Source of the DNA: Gemmatimonadota bacterium | Lineage (GTDB): Bacteria; Gemmatimonadota; Gemmatimonadetes; Gemmatimonadales; Gemmatimonadaceae | NCBI GenBank assembly: GCA_016714015.1 | Contig: JADJNZ010000010.1 | Coordinates: 117,808 to 181,807 of the forward strand | DNA length: 64,000 nucleotides | Reading direction: 5' to 3' | In this document: piece after piece, positions 40,165 through 50,503 of the stretch | Layout of the letters: each line of letters opens with the position of its first letter | Numbering within the stretch: the stretch's first letter is position 1 | Notes under the pieces: model-generated | Told to the model about the DNA's origin: nothing | The model's database searches: none | The model's input: only the letters and a program-made list of their open reading frames with translations | Program-made: the position numbers and the translations under genes

Positions 40165-40875
40165 GTGTCCTCCCTCGTCTACGCCGTGCTCGCGGCCGCC
40201 GGGAACCTCGTCGGGGCCGTCGCGATCACCGCGCGGCCGCGCTGGGCGCCCCGGACGCTCGAGCTCTTCCTCGCGTTCTCGGCGGGCTTCCTCGTGGCCG
40301 TTGCCGTCACCGGGTTGCTCCCCGAGGCCCTCGCGCACTCGGGTGCGCAGGGGGCGCTGGTGGTCCTGGGCGGCTTCCTGGCGGTGCACCTCACGCAGCA
40401 TGCACTGGTGGGGCACTTCCACTTCGGTGAGGAGACCCACCACGTGAGTCGCGCCGTGAGCGCATCGGCGCTCGCGGGGTTGTTGCTCCATACGTTCGTC
40501 GACGGCGTCGCCATCGCGAGTGCGTTCGGGGTGAGTCAGGAGCTCGGGGTGATCGTCTTCGGGGCGATCGTGCTCCACAAGGTGCCGGAGGGGCTCGCGA
40601 TCGCGTCGCTCTGGATCGCCGCCGGCCGCACGCGTTCGGCGGCGCTCGGGGCCGCGGCGGCGCTCGGCATCGCCACCCTCGCCGGCGTCGTCCTCACGGA
40701 TCTCAGCACGACGCTCGAGCACTGGGGGCTCGCCCTCTCCGCGGGCGTGACGCTGTACGTGGGTGCCTCCAACCTGATCCCCGAGTTCCAGGGCAAGGCG
40801 GGGTGGGGCCACAACGTCGCGTTCTTCGGCGGGTGCGGGATCGCCGTCGGGATGCGCGCGCTCATCGGCCACTGA
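40165..40875 (+). CDS. ZIP-family metal (zinc/iron) transporter
   Basis: 236 residues, about seven membrane helices. Metal-site motifs HTFVDGVAIASAF (helix IV) and HKVPEGLAIASLW (helix V) are the ZIP hallmark. A His-rich loop HLTQHALVGHFHFGEETHH lies between helices II and III, typical of the metal-sensing loop. It imports divalent metal into the cytoplasm; the metal is not predictable. Start: GTG at 40165 without an RBS. rarA follows after 2 bases. Confidence 0.9.
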   Translation: MSSLVYAVLAAAGNLVGAVAITARPRWAPRTLELFLAFSAGFLVAVAVTGLLPEALAHSGAQGALVVLGGFLAVHLTQHALVGHFHFGEETHHVSRAVSASALAGLLLHTFVDGVAIASAFGVSQELGVIVFGAIVLHKVPEGLAIASLWIAAGRTRSAALGAAAALGIATLAGVVLTDLSTTLEHWGLALSAGVTLYVGASNLIPEFQGKAGWGHNVAFFGGCGIAVGMRALIGH

Positions 40876-40877
40876 CG

Positions 40878-42292
<1,415 letters not shown>

Positions 42293-42296
<4 letters not shown>

Positions 42297-42757
42297 TGCG
42301 TCGTTGGATGATGGGACTCGCGCTGGTCTCGGTGGCGACGATCGCCGGGTGCAAGACGCTCGCGCGCCAGGCGTTCGCCAATCCGGTCGTCGAGGTCAAG
42401 GACGTGCGCGTGAAGGGCGTCGGCCTGCAGGGCGGCTCGCTCGACGTGATCCTCGACGTCTACAATCCGAACGACTACCGCATCGACGCCCGGAGCATCA
42501 GCTACACCGTGTTCGTCGACTCGGCGCAGATCGCGACGGGCGAGATCGAGCGGCTCATGACGCTGTCGAACCTCGGGCACTCCGAGGTCGTGGTGCCGGT
42601 GGAGTTCACCTTCGCCGCCGTGCAGAAGGCGATGCAGAAGTTCGCGCTGCGCGGCAGCCTCGACTACCGCGTCACGGGCGCGTTCACGATGGTCACGCCG
42701 ATCGGCAGCATCACCCGGCCCTATTCGGGGCAGGGGCGGCTCGACTCGTTCCGGTGA
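42293..42757 (+). CDS. LEA type 2-like (WHy domain) lipoprotein
   Basis: 154 residues. Signal with lipobox TIAGC (C20). The rest is one WHy/LEA-14 beta-sandwich (VEVKDVRVKGVGLQGGSLDV, DVYNPNDYRIDARSISYTVF, EVVVPVEFTF). Such lipoproteins are seen in many diderms; the role is unknown, perhaps desiccation or envelope stability. Start: ATG at 42293 in the rarA stop (ATGATG; 42296 is equally possible), with GGAGG about 6 bases upstream. Confidence 0.85.
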
Positions 42758-42772
42758 ACTTCCAAGGAGGAG

Positions 42773-42921
42773 CGAGGGGAAGGAGCGAGAGTCGAGGCAG
42801 GAAGTGAAAGAGTGAAGTCGAAGGGGAGGGAAGGGAGAAGGTCGGCGCGGGTCCCTGGGATTACATTTCCCCTCGCCCTCGCGCTTGGGACCTCTCCCTG
42901 ATCCCTCGCTCCTTCCCCTCG
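42773..42921. repeat. 17-base perfect inverted repeat enclosing a purine tract and a pyrimidine tract
   Basis: CGAGGGGAAGGAGCGAG (42773-42789) is repeated exactly in reverse complement at 42905-42921. The 115-base interior goes from a purine tract (to 42840) through GATTACATTT (42859-42868) to a pyrimidine tract. It fills most of the 188-base spacer before hflX. TACATT (42862-42867) could be a -10 box, with transcription entering the pyrimidine half. Confidence 0.75.
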
Positions 42922-42945
42922 TTCCGCGCGCCTCCCATCCGCTCC

Positions 42946-44232
42946 CTGATCGAGCTCTCCGCGCCCCAAGAGCGCGCCATCCTCGTCGGCGCGCCCATCA
43001 AGCGCACCAACGCGCGGCATCACGTCTCCGAACACCTCGAGGAACTCGAGCGGCTCGCGGACACCGCGGGCGCGCTCGTCGTCGGCACCCTCACCCAGCA
43101 GCTCGACCGTCCGGACCCGTCCACCTACATCGGGCGCGGAAAGGTGGAGGAGCTCAAGTCGATGCTCGTGGCGCACGACGCCACGCTCGTCATCTTCGAC
43201 GATGAGCTCTCGCCCGCCCAGGGCAAGAACCTCGAGGGCGAACTCGGCAAGCGCGTCATCGATCGCGCCGAGCTCATCCTCGACATCTTCGCGGTGCGCG
43301 CCCGCTCGGCCGAGGCGCGGATGCAGGTGGAACTCGCCCAGCTCGAGTACTCGCTCCCGCGCCTGACGCGGATGTGGACGCACCTCGAGAAGTTCCGCGG
43401 CGGCATCGGCGTGCGCGGTCCCGGCGAGACGCAGCTCGAGACCGACCGTCGCCTCGTCGGCCAGCGGATCAAGCTCCTCAAGGATCGGCTCGAGGAGGTC
43501 ACGAAGGCGCGGCACCAGCAGCGCGCGGGACGCACCGGGGCCTTCCGCGCCTCGCTCGTCGGGTACACCAACGCGGGCAAGAGCTCCATCCTCCGCGGCG
43601 TCTCGGGGGCCTCCGAGGTCTTCGTCGAGGACCGGCTCTTCGCGACCCTCGACCCGCTCACGCGCGAGGTCGATCTCGGGGATCACCAGTCGGTGCTGCT
43701 CACTGACACCGTCGGCTTCATCCGCAAGCTCCCTCACCACCTCGTCGCCAGCTTCCGCGCGACCCTCGAGGAGGTGCGCGAAGCCGACCTGCTCCTCCAT
43801 GTGATCGACGCGAGCCATCCCTCGTGGGAGGAACAGCGCCTCGTCGTCGATGACGTCCTCGCCGACCTCGGCGTGCAGGACGTGCCGATGGTCTACGTCT
43901 TCAACAAGTCCGACCGGCTGCTGCCCGAGGTGCGCGAGGCGCTCTCGGCGCGCATCGAGAACCTCGCGCCGGGATCGATCTTCACGTCGGCGGCCGAGCC
44001 CGCCGGGCTCGAGCCGCTGCGCGACCTGCTCCGCGAGCGCCATCGTCAGCGTCGTGCCGAGGTCGAGCTGCTCCTGCCGATGACCGACGGGCGCCTCATC
44101 GCCGAGGCGCACCGCGTGGGGGAGGTCCTCTCGACGGAGGCGGATGACGAGGCGGGGGTGCTGCGCATCCGCGGGCGCTTCGACGCGGCATCGCTCGGGC
44201 GCCTCCAACGGGGCGGGGCGACGCGCCCGTGA
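42946..44232 (+). CDS. hflX: GTPase HflX
   Basis: Ribosome-binding GTPase that splits stalled or heat-damaged 70S ribosomes. 428 residues from CTG 42946, the normal length. N-terminal HflX domain (APQERAILVGAPIKRTN, YIGRGKVEELKSMLVAHDA, ELSPAQGKNLE), then the GTPase: P-loop GYTNAGKSS (206-214), DTVGFIRKLPHHLVASF (switch II), NKSD. The frame is open from 42808 but has no ATG, GTG or TTG before GTG 43144, which would remove 66 conserved residues. CTG 42946 (LIELSAPQERAIL) matches the usual family N-terminus. No Shine-Dalgarno is seen. The stop overlaps the peptidase gene (GTGA). Confidence 0.9.
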   Translation: MIELSAPQERAILVGAPIKRTNARHHVSEHLEELERLADTAGALVVGTLTQQLDRPDPSTYIGRGKVEELKSMLVAHDATLVIFDDELSPAQGKNLEGELGKRVIDRAELILDIFAVRARSAEARMQVELAQLEYSLPRLTRMWTHLEKFRGGIGVRGPGETQLETDRRLVGQRIKLLKDRLEEVTKARHQQRAGRTGAFRASLVGYTNAGKSSILRGVSGASEVFVEDRLFATLDPLTREVDLGDHQSVLLTDTVGFIRKLPHHLVASFRATLEEVREADLLLHVIDASHPSWEEQRLVVDDVLADLGVQDVPMVYVFNKSDRLLPEVREALSARIENLAPGSIFTSAAEPAGLEPLRDLLRERHRQRRAEVELLLPMTDGRLIAEAHRVGEVLSTEADDEAGVLRIRGRFDAASLGRLQRGGATRP

Positions 44233-45323
44233 GCGCGTCGGCCGGGCGCCTCGCGCGCCTGCGGCAGTCGCTCGCGGCGAGCGGCCTCGACGCGCTGCTC
44301 GTCAGCGCGCTCCCGAACATCCGGTACCTGACCGGCTTCTCCGGGTCGAACGGACTCGTGCTCGTCACGCCGTCGGAGTGCGTGCTGCTCACCGACTTCC
44401 GGTACGCGACGCAGGTGAAGACCGAGGTCGCGCCGGAGGTCCGCGTGGTCATCGAGTCCTCGTCCCTCTGGACGCGGCTGTGGAAGGTGCTCGGCGACCA
44501 GTCGGCGACGAAGGTCCTCGCGTTCGAGAGCGCGCACGTCACGCACCAGGACGCCGCGCGCTTCCTCGACGCCGCGAGCGAGGGGTCGCGCTGGCTCTGG
44601 CGCCCGGCGATCAACCTGGTCGAGGTGCTGCGCGAGTCGAAGGACGAGGACGAGATCGGGCGGATCCGCGAGGCCGTGCGCATCGCCGAGCACGCGCTCG
44701 GCGCGACGCTCCCGCACGTGCGGGCGGGGATGACGGAGCTGGAGGTGGCGGGGCGGCTCGAGCACGAGCTGCGGTCGGCCGGGAGCGAGGGCTTCGCGTT
44801 CGAGACGATCATCGCCGCCGGCGCCCGGTCGGCGCTGCCGCACGCGCGCGCCTCGCGCCAGCCGATCGCGAAGGGGGACCTCCTCCTGTTCGACTTCGGG
44901 GCGATCCACGCGGGGTACGTCTCGGACATCACGCGGACCTTCGTCGTCGGCGCGCCGCCGACCGCACGGCAGCTGGAGGTCCACACCGCGGTTCGGGAAG
45001 CCAACGGGAGCGCTTCGGCGCTCGTTCGGGCAGGAATGCGCGGCCGGGATGCCGACGCGCTCGCGAGGGACTACATTGACCGCCTTGGCTTCGGCGACGC
45101 CTTCGGGCACTCGTTGGGGCACGGGATCGGGTTGGAGATCCATGAAGCCCCCCGGTTGGCGAAGACCGCGGAGACGCCACTGCCGACCGGCGCGGTCGTC
45201 ACGATCGAGCCGGGGATCTATCTCGAAGGGTGGGGCGGGGTGCGCATCGAGGACGACGTCGTCCTCGGCAGCGAAGGCCCCGAGATCCTCACGGGATTCA
45301 CGCGGGAGCTGTTGCAGTTGTAG
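44229..45323 (+). CDS. M24 metallopeptidase (Xaa-Pro aminopeptidase/dipeptidase type)
   Basis: 364 residues. N-terminal creatinase-like domain ([30 protein letters not shown]), then the pita-bread domain. Metal ligands are seen in [17 protein letters not shown] (two Asp), [16 protein letters not shown] (His), TIEPGIY (Glu) and VRIEDDVV (Glu). It removes or splits an N-terminal residue before proline. Aminopeptidase P and prolidase cannot be told apart here. Start: GTG at 44229 in the hflX stop. accB begins 69 bases later. Confidence 0.92.
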   Translation: MSASAGRLARLRQSLAASGLDALLVSALPNIRYLTGFSGSNGLVLVTPSECVLLTDFRYATQVKTEVAPEVRVVIESSSLWTRLWKVLGDQSATKVLAFESAHVTHQDAARFLDAASEGSRWLWRPAINLVEVLRESKDEDEIGRIREAVRIAEHALGATLPHVRAGMTELEVAGRLEHELRSAGSEGFAFETIIAAGARSALPHARASRQPIAKGDLLLFDFGAIHAGYVSDITRTFVVGAPPTARQLEVHTAVREANGSASALVRAGMRGRDADALARDYIDRLGFGDAFGHSLGHGIGLEIHEAPRLAKTAETPLPTGAVVTIEPGIYLEGWGGVRIEDDVVLGSEGPEILTGFTRELLQL

Positions 45324-45327
45324 GGCC

Positions 45328-45392
45328 TAGCAGGAAGGCGGATGCGATGGAACCGTCATCCATCCCCCTCTCACAACTCACTTCTGCCTCCA
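45328..45392 (+). repeat. Short purine/pyrimidine spacer before accB
   Basis: GCAGGAAGGCGGATG (left) and a pyrimidine stretch ending CTTCTGCCTCC (right) resemble the intergenic inverted repeats, but pairing is poor. The pyrimidine part lies immediately before the accB ATG, leaving no Shine-Dalgarno. Confidence 0.35.
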
Positions 45393-45880
45393 ATGATCGA
45401 TCTTCGGTACGTCAAGAAGCTGCTCGAGATGCTCGACGAGTCCACGGTGGACTCGATGGAGATCTCGTCCGACAAGGGCATGCGGATCCGGCTGAGCAAG
45501 ACGCCGACCGCGCGCGGGGTCATGCAGTACGCCCCCGCCGCCGCACCGCCCCCGCCGCGCCCGCGCCTGCGCCTGCCGCGGCGGCGGCCGCCCCCGTGGC
45601 CGCCGCGGCCGCACCCGCTCCGGCCGCGGGCGGCAATCTCACCGACGTGAAGTCCCCGATGGTCGGGACCTACTACGGCGCGCCGGAGCCCGGCGCCAAG
45701 CCCTACGTCTCGGTCGGCCAGCAGATCAAGAAGGGCCAGGTCCTCTGCATCATCGAGGCGATGAAGATCATGAACGAGATCGAGAGCGAGGTCTCGGGGA
45801 CCGTCGTCGAGATGAACGCGACCGACGCGCATCCCGTGGAGTACGGCCAGGTGCTCTTCCGCGTGCAGGCGAATGGCTGA
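45393..45880 (+). CDS. accB: Biotin carboxyl carrier protein of acetyl-CoA carboxylase, frameshifted linker
   Basis: The N-terminus MIDLRYVKKLLEMLDESTVD starts at ATG 45393. The Pro/Ala linker changes frame within the C-run at 45549-45553, and the biotinyl domain is in the frame one base earlier (SPMVGTYYGAPEPGAKPYVS, IIEAMKIMNEIESEVSG; biotin Lys codon at 45764-45766). Adding one C to the run joins both parts into a normal AccB of about 160 residues. As AccB is essential, a homopolymer base-call error is the likeliest cause. It carries CO2 from biotin carboxylase (accC, 47076) to the carboxyltransferase. pilT starts 8 bases before its stop. Confidence 0.85.
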
Positions 45881-47075
45881 GCCGCGCAAGACCGTGGCGC
45901 AGCCCGCGGGAGGGGCCGCACCCGCCGCCGCGCCCGCGGCCGGCGCCGCGGCCGCGCCGCCGTACAACTTCAAGTTCGTGCTGCAGACGATGGCCCAGCA
46001 GGGCGGGTCCGACCTGCACCTCAAGATCGGTCGCGCGCCCACCATGCGACTCAACGGCGAGCTCGTCGCGATGGATCTCCCGGCGCTCCGCCCCGAGGAC
46101 CTGCGCTCGATCGGCGAGCAGATCATCCCGCCCAAGCAGCGGCGCGAGTTCGATGAGGCCAAGGACGCCGACTTCGCGATCGGCGTGCCCGGCGTCGGCC
46201 GCTTCCGCGTGAACGTCTACCAGCAGCGCGGCTCGCTCGCCTACGCCTTCCGCGCGATCGCCTTCCAGGCGCTCAGCATGGAGGAGCTCAACCTCCCGGG
46301 CGTGCTGAAGGAGATCGCGATGCGCCCGCGCGGTCTCGTGCTCGTCACCGGCATCACCGGATCGGGCAAGTCGACCGCGCTCGCGTCGATGATCCAGTAC
46401 GTCAACGAGAACAAGCACGCGAACGTGATCACGATCGAGGATCCGATCGAGTTCCTCCATCGCGACATCAAGTGCCACATCAACCAGCGCGAGGTGGGGA
46501 CCGACACCACCTCGTTCGCCCAGGCGCTCCGCCGCGTGCTCCGGCAGGACCCCGACATCATCATGATCGGCGAGATCCGCGACCTCGAGACGCTCGAGAT
46601 CGCGCTCAAGGCGGCCGACACGGGGCACATGGTCTTCTCGACGCTCCACACGATGGACGCGACGCAGACGATCAACCGCATCCTCTCGTTCTATCCGCCG
46701 CACGAGCAGGCCGACATCCGCTTCCAGCTCTCGACCGCGCTGCAGGCCGTGATCTGCCTCCGCCTCGTCCCGCGCGCCGACAAGGCGGGGCGCATCCCGG
46801 CCACCGAGATCCTCGTCAACAGCGCCGCCGTCTCCGAGAACATCCGCGACGCGACCAAGGCCCTGTCGATCCCGGAACTCATCCGCGAGGGCACGGTGCA
46901 GTACGGCATGCAGTCGTTCGACCAGTCGCTCCTCAACTGGTACAAGCAGGGCGTCATCTCCTACGAATCCGCACTCGCCGCGTCGACGAGCCCCAGCGAG
47001 TTCGCCCTGCGCGTGCAGGGCATCGCCGGGTCGTCCGAGGGCGATTGGAGCCAGGTCAACCAGGGCGCACGCTAA
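45873..47075 (+). CDS. pilT: Type IV pilus retraction ATPase PilT
   Basis: 400 residues. Hexameric ATPase that depolymerises type IV pili for twitching motility. N-terminal PAS-like domain (LQTMAQQGGSDLHLKIGRAP), Walker A GITGSGKS (160-167), Asp box (ITIEDPIEFLH), Walker B region (RQDPDIIMIGEIRDLETLEI) and His box (GHMVFSTLHT). The first 30 residues are an Ala/Pro-rich extension similar in composition to the accB linker. No other pil gene lies in the window. It sits between accB and accC: 8-base overlap with accB, no gap to accC. Confidence 0.94.
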   Translation: MAEPRKTVAQPAGGAAPAAAPAAGAAAAPPYNFKFVLQTMAQQGGSDLHLKIGRAPTMRLNGELVAMDLPALRPEDLRSIGEQIIPPKQRREFDEAKDADFAIGVPGVGRFRVNVYQQRGSLAYAFRAIAFQALSMEELNLPGVLKEIAMRPRGLVLVTGITGSGKSTALASMIQYVNENKHANVITIEDPIEFLHRDIKCHINQREVGTDTTSFAQALRRVLRQDPDIIMIGEIRDLETLEIALKAADTGHMVFSTLHTMDATQTINRILSFYPPHEQADIRFQLSTALQAVICLRLVPRADKAGRIPATEILVNSAAVSENIRDATKALSIPELIREGTVQYGMQSFDQSLLNWYKQGVISYESALAASTSPSEFALRVQGIAGSSEGDWSQVNQGAR

Positions 47076-48425
47076 GTGTTCAAGAAAGTCCTCATCGCCA
47101 ATCGCGGCGAGATCGCGCTGCGCGTCATCCGCGCCTGCCGCGAACTCGGTGTCGAGACCGTCGCCGTCTACTCCGAGGCGGATCGCGAGTCGCTCCACGT
47201 CCGGTTCGCTGACGATGACGTCTGCATCGGACCGGCGCCGGCGCGCGACTCGTACCTGCGCATCCCGCGCCTGATCGCCGCCGCCGAGATCACCGGCGCC
47301 GACGCCATCCATCCCGGCTACGGCTTCCTCGCCGAGAACGCCGAGTTCGCCGAGACCTGCGCCGCGAGCGGCATCACGTTCATCGGCCCGACGCCGCACC
47401 AGATCCGCACGATGGGCGACAAGTCCGCCGCCCGCGCCGCGATGATCGCCAACGGCGTGCCCGTCGTGCCCGGCTCGCCGGGCCCGGTCGAGGATGTCGA
47501 CGAGGCGCTCGCGATCGCCGAGAAGATGGGCTTCCCGGTGATCATCAAGGCCTCGGCGGGCGGCGGCGGCAAGGGGATGCGCGTCGCGCGCGACATCGAC
47601 GACTTCGCCCGCTCGTTCCAGCTCGCGCGCTCCGAGGCCCTCAGCGCCTTCGGCAATGGCTCCGTCTACGTCGAGAAGTACCTCGAGCGCCCGCGCCACG
47701 TCGAGTTCCAGATCCTCGGCGACACGCACGGCAACGTCATCCACCTCGGCGAACGCGACTGCTCCGTGCAGCGCCGCCACCAGAAGCTCGTCGAGGAAGC
47801 GCCCTGTCCGGTGATGACGCCGGAGCTGCGCGAGCGCATGGGCGCCGCGGCGGTGAAGGGGGCCAAGGCGATCGACTACGTCGGCGCCGGCACCATCGAG
47901 ATGCTCCTCGACCAGGACGGGTCGTTCTACTTCATGGAGATGAACACGCGCATCCAGGTGGAGCATCCGGTCACCGAGATGCTCACCGGCGTGGACCTCG
48001 TGAAGGAGCAGATCCGCGTCGCCGCCGGGCTCCCGATGCGCGAGCTCAAGACGCCGGAACTGCGCGGGCACGTCATCGAATGCCGCGTGAACGCCGAGGA
48101 CCCGGCGCGCAACTTCCAGCCGAGCCCGGGGAGGATCGAGGTCTTCCACATGCCCGGCGGGAACGGCATCCGCGTCGATACGCACGCGTACGCGGGCTAC
48201 TCGGTGCCGCCGTACTACGACTCGATGATCGCCAAGCTCATCGTGCACGGCCGCGACCGCGAGGAAGCCCTCGCCAAGATGCGCCTCGCGCTCGAGACGT
48301 TCATCATCCAGGGCGTGACGACGACGATCCCGTTCCTCGGGACGCTCATGGATCACCCGAAGTTCGTCGCGGGCGACGTCCATACGAAGTTCCTCGAGCA
48401 GGAAGGGGCCGACCTGTTCGCATGA
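47076..48425 (+). CDS. accC: Acetyl-CoA carboxylase biotin carboxylase subunit
   Basis: Carboxylates biotin on AccB using bicarbonate and ATP. 449 residues. N-terminal [23 protein letters not shown]-grasp lid with [22 protein letters not shown] and the catalytic [14 protein letters not shown]. Start: GTG at 47076, directly after the pilT TAA. The last bases share ATGA with a possible small ORF (48422-48790). Confidence 0.97.
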   Translation: MFKKVLIANRGEIALRVIRACRELGVETVAVYSEADRESLHVRFADDDVCIGPAPARDSYLRIPRLIAAAEITGADAIHPGYGFLAENAEFAETCAASGITFIGPTPHQIRTMGDKSAARAAMIANGVPVVPGSPGPVEDVDEALAIAEKMGFPVIIKASAGGGGKGMRVARDIDDFARSFQLARSEALSAFGNGSVYVEKYLERPRHVEFQILGDTHGNVIHLGERDCSVQRRHQKLVEEAPCPVMTPELRERMGAAAVKGAKAIDYVGAGTIEMLLDQDGSFYFMEMNTRIQVEHPVTEMLTGVDLVKEQIRVAAGLPMRELKTPELRGHVIECRVNAEDPARNFQPSPGRIEVFHMPGGNGIRVDTHAYAGYSVPPYYDSMIAKLIVHGRDREEALAKMRLALETFIIQGVTTTIPFLGTLMDHPKFVAGDVHTKFLEQEGADLFA

Positions 48426-48790
48426 CCCGCCGCGGCCGCGCGCGGGGGGGGGCCGGGCGGCCGGTCGCCCGCGGGCTGTCGTGGCTGCGTGCGGGCCCTC
48501 GGGCGCGGCCCTCGCGAGCGGCGGATGCGTCGGCGGGACCGCGAGGCCGACGGGGCTGCGCGCGGGGGGGCGGGGGGCGGGCCGCGCTCACCGGTCCTGC
48601 GCCTCGGCTCGCCCCGCTCGGCGGCGTGCCCTCGCCAGCTTCCTCCACGCCCAGCACGCCCTCGCGCGAGCGGCTCCGGGGCGGTCCGCAGTGCCGAGCG
48701 GGCGACGGATCTGCCGGGTGGGCTCGCTCCTGGGGGTGCGCCGGCTGGTACCGCCGGGCCATCGCGCGGCGCTTCGCCGACGAACTCTGA
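48422..48790 (+). CDS. Unassigned Arg/Gly/Ala-rich ORF after accC (doubtful)
   Basis: ATGA overlap with the accC stop suggests a coupled gene of 122 residues, and the end ([14 protein letters not shown]) has coding-like codon choice. The first two thirds, however, are compositionally biased and interrupted by G-runs of 6-8 bases (48444-48451, 48563-48576) where base-call errors are likely. No domain is recognised in any of the six frames. It may be a real gene hidden by frame breaks, or non-coding GC-rich DNA. The stretch 48426-48866 holds nothing else apart from the kinase promoter. Confidence 0.3.
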   Translation: MTRRGRARGGAGRPVARGLSWLRAGPRARPSRAADASAGPRGRRGCARGGGGRAALTGPAPRLAPLGGVPSPASSTPSTPSRERLRGGPQCRAGDGSAGWARSWGCAGWYRRAIARRFADEL

Positions 48791-48821
48791 CGCGGGACTC
48801 GCCGCTCGCTCACGCGTCCTG

Positions 48822-48860
48822 TATCATGTGGGGAGCGCGTGGCCATCGGCACCTCAGGAG
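48822..48860 (+). promoter_or_regulatory. Kinase leader: TATCAT -10 box and AGGAG
   Basis: TATCAT (48822-48827) is close to the -10 consensus. AGGAG (48856-48860) lies 6 bases before the ATG at 48867 and fixes the start. The leader would be about 33 bases. Confidence 0.55.
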
Positions 48861-48866
48861 CATCGG

Positions 48867-50444
48867 ATGACGCAGACGTGGACATCGTCGGGGACCGAAC
48901 CGCTCATCGACCGGCTGCGCCGGGCGGTGATCGGGCGCTACGACGTCTACGCCGAACTGGGGCAGGGCGGGATGGCGAGCGTCTTCCTCGCCCTCGACCT
49001 CGCGCTCGACCGGAAGGTCGCGATCAAGGTGATGGCGCCGGCGCTGATGACGTCGGCGGACAACGTCGAACGCTTCAAGCGCGAGGCCAAGGTCGCCGCG
49101 GCGCTCAATCATCCGCACATCATCGGCATCCTCGCGGTCGGTGACGATCCCGAGCTCGCGTACTTCGTGATGAAGTTCGTGGAGGGCCGCTCGCTCGACT
49201 CCGTCATCCGCGACGAGGGGCCGCAGTCGGTGCCCTTCGTGCAGAGCGTCATCGCGTCGGCGGGGAAGGCGCTGCACTACGCGCACACGCGCGGTGTCAT
49301 CCACCGCGACGTGAAGCCGGCGAACTTCATGCTCGACCAGGACGGCTGGCTCGTCGTCACCGACTTCGGGATCGCGAAGCAGGGGGACGTGAAGGGGCTC
49401 ACCGTCACCGGCTCGCTCATCGGCACGCCGTACTACATGTCGCCCGAGCAGTTCCACGGGCGGCCGGTCTCGCCGGCGGCGGACCAGTATGCGCTGGGGA
49501 TCGTCGCCTACGAACTCCTCACGGGGACGCAACCCTACACGGGCGACACCGTGGCCGAGGTGATGCGCGGCCACCTGTTCGACGAGGTGCCCGACGTGCG
49601 GCAGGCGCGCCCCGAGGTCCCGGCCGAGATCGCGGCCTGCATCTCGCGGATGCTCGCCAAGGAGCCGGAGGAGCGCTTCGCGACGCTCGAGGACGCGGTG
49701 CTCGCGTTCGGCGCCATCTCGCCGACGCAGGAAGTGCAGGTCCGGACGCAGATCATCGAGCTGGCGCGGACGGGCGTGATGCAGCAGCCGCAGATCAACG
49801 TGCCCTTGAGTCCCATCCCGCAGGTGCGGACGCGGCCCGCGGTCACGCCGCCGCCGCGTGGGAGCGCGAGTGTCGGCGCGCGCGCGGGGGCGAGCGCCGC
49901 GCAGCTCGCGGCCACGACGCCCGTGCCGGGCATTCGTCCTTCACGTACCGATCGCGCGGCGGTGCCGGAGACACGGGTGAGCGTGCCGGCGCCATCCCGG
50001 TCGCGCATGCCGTTGATCGCCGCGCTCACCCTCCTCGTCGGCGTGGGTGGCGCGACCGCCGTCCTCCGGCCGGATCTGCTCGGACTCGGTGCGGCCTCCG
50101 CGATCGACACAACGGCTCCCGCCGCCCTCCTGGTCGATTCGGTGGCCCTGCGCGATTCGCTCGAGCGCGCGTCCCTCGCAAGCGCCGCGGCCGCCGCGAC
50201 CGCTGACTCGCTCGCCCGGGTCGACTCGATCGCGCGTGCCGATTCGGTGGCGCGCGTGGTGGCGCAGGCGCAGGCCGATTCCGTCGCGCGGGCCGACTCC
50301 GTCCGCCGCGCCGCGGCCGCGCGTCCCGCGCCGACCCGTCCCGCGACGCAGCCGACCCGACCCGCGCTCCGCCCTGGTGCGGCCGCACTCCTGCGCGCTC
50401 GCAAGGATGGCCGCCGCACGGCCGTCCCGCCGCGCAATCCCTGA
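48867..50444 (+). CDS. Membrane-bound eukaryotic-type Ser/Thr protein kinase
   Basis: 525 residues. Kinase domain at about 24-285: Gly loop GQGGMASVF (32-40), ATP lysine K54 (VAIKV), catalytic HRDVKPAN (146-153, D148), DFGIAK, GTPYYMSPEQF and DQYALGIVAYELLTG. A basic Pro/Ala linker leads to one membrane helix (381-400, PLIAALTLLVGVGGATAVL). The outer part (400-525) lacks PASTA or other sensor domains and consists of repeated ADSVARADS-like units and an Arg/Pro-rich end. Targets unknown. It stands alone between accC and comB. Confidence 0.93.
   Translation: MTQTWTSSGTEPLIDRLRRAVIGRYDVYAELGQGGMASVFLALDLALDRKVAIKVMAPALMTSADNVERFKREAKVAAALNHPHIIGILAVGDDPELAYFVMKFVEGRSLDSVIRDEGPQSVPFVQSVIASAGKALHYAHTRGVIHRDVKPANFMLDQDGWLVVTDFGIAKQGDVKGLTVTGSLIGTPYYMSPEQFHGRPVSPAADQYALGIVAYELLTGTQPYTGDTVAEVMRGHLFDEVPDVRQARPEVPAEIAACISRMLAKEPEERFATLEDAVLAFGAISPTQEVQVRTQIIELARTGVMQQPQINVPLSPIPQVRTRPAVTPPPRGSASVGARAGASAAQLAATTPVPGIRPSRTDRAAVPETRVSVPAPSRSRMPLIAALTLLVGVGGATAVLRPDLLGLGAASAIDTTAPAALLVDSVALRDSLERASLASAAAAATADSLARVDSIARADSVARVVAQAQADSVARADSVRRAAAARPAPTRPATQPTRPALRPGAAALLRARKDGRRTAVPPRNP
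50136..50310 (+). repeat. In-gene repeat coding the ADS-V/I-AR units of the kinase
   Basis: Degenerate 18-base units (GCCGATTCGGTGGCGCGC type) encode ADSLARVDSIARADSVAR and later ADSVARADSVRR. This forms an alternating acidic/basic helix outside the membrane, like the Pal helix in style but not in sequence. Confidence 0.55.
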
Positions 50445-50503
50445 TCGACCGCGCCTCACGCGCGCGGTGGGCACCGCCGGCCGGCGACGCACGTTCGGTA
50501 CTC

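Noticed and set aside
45230..45880. A 216-residue protein read through to the biotinyl domain from inside the M24 peptidase
   Set aside because: Only the C-terminal part is AccB; the upstream part is a shadow of the peptidase gene. The AccB N-domain is in the other frame.
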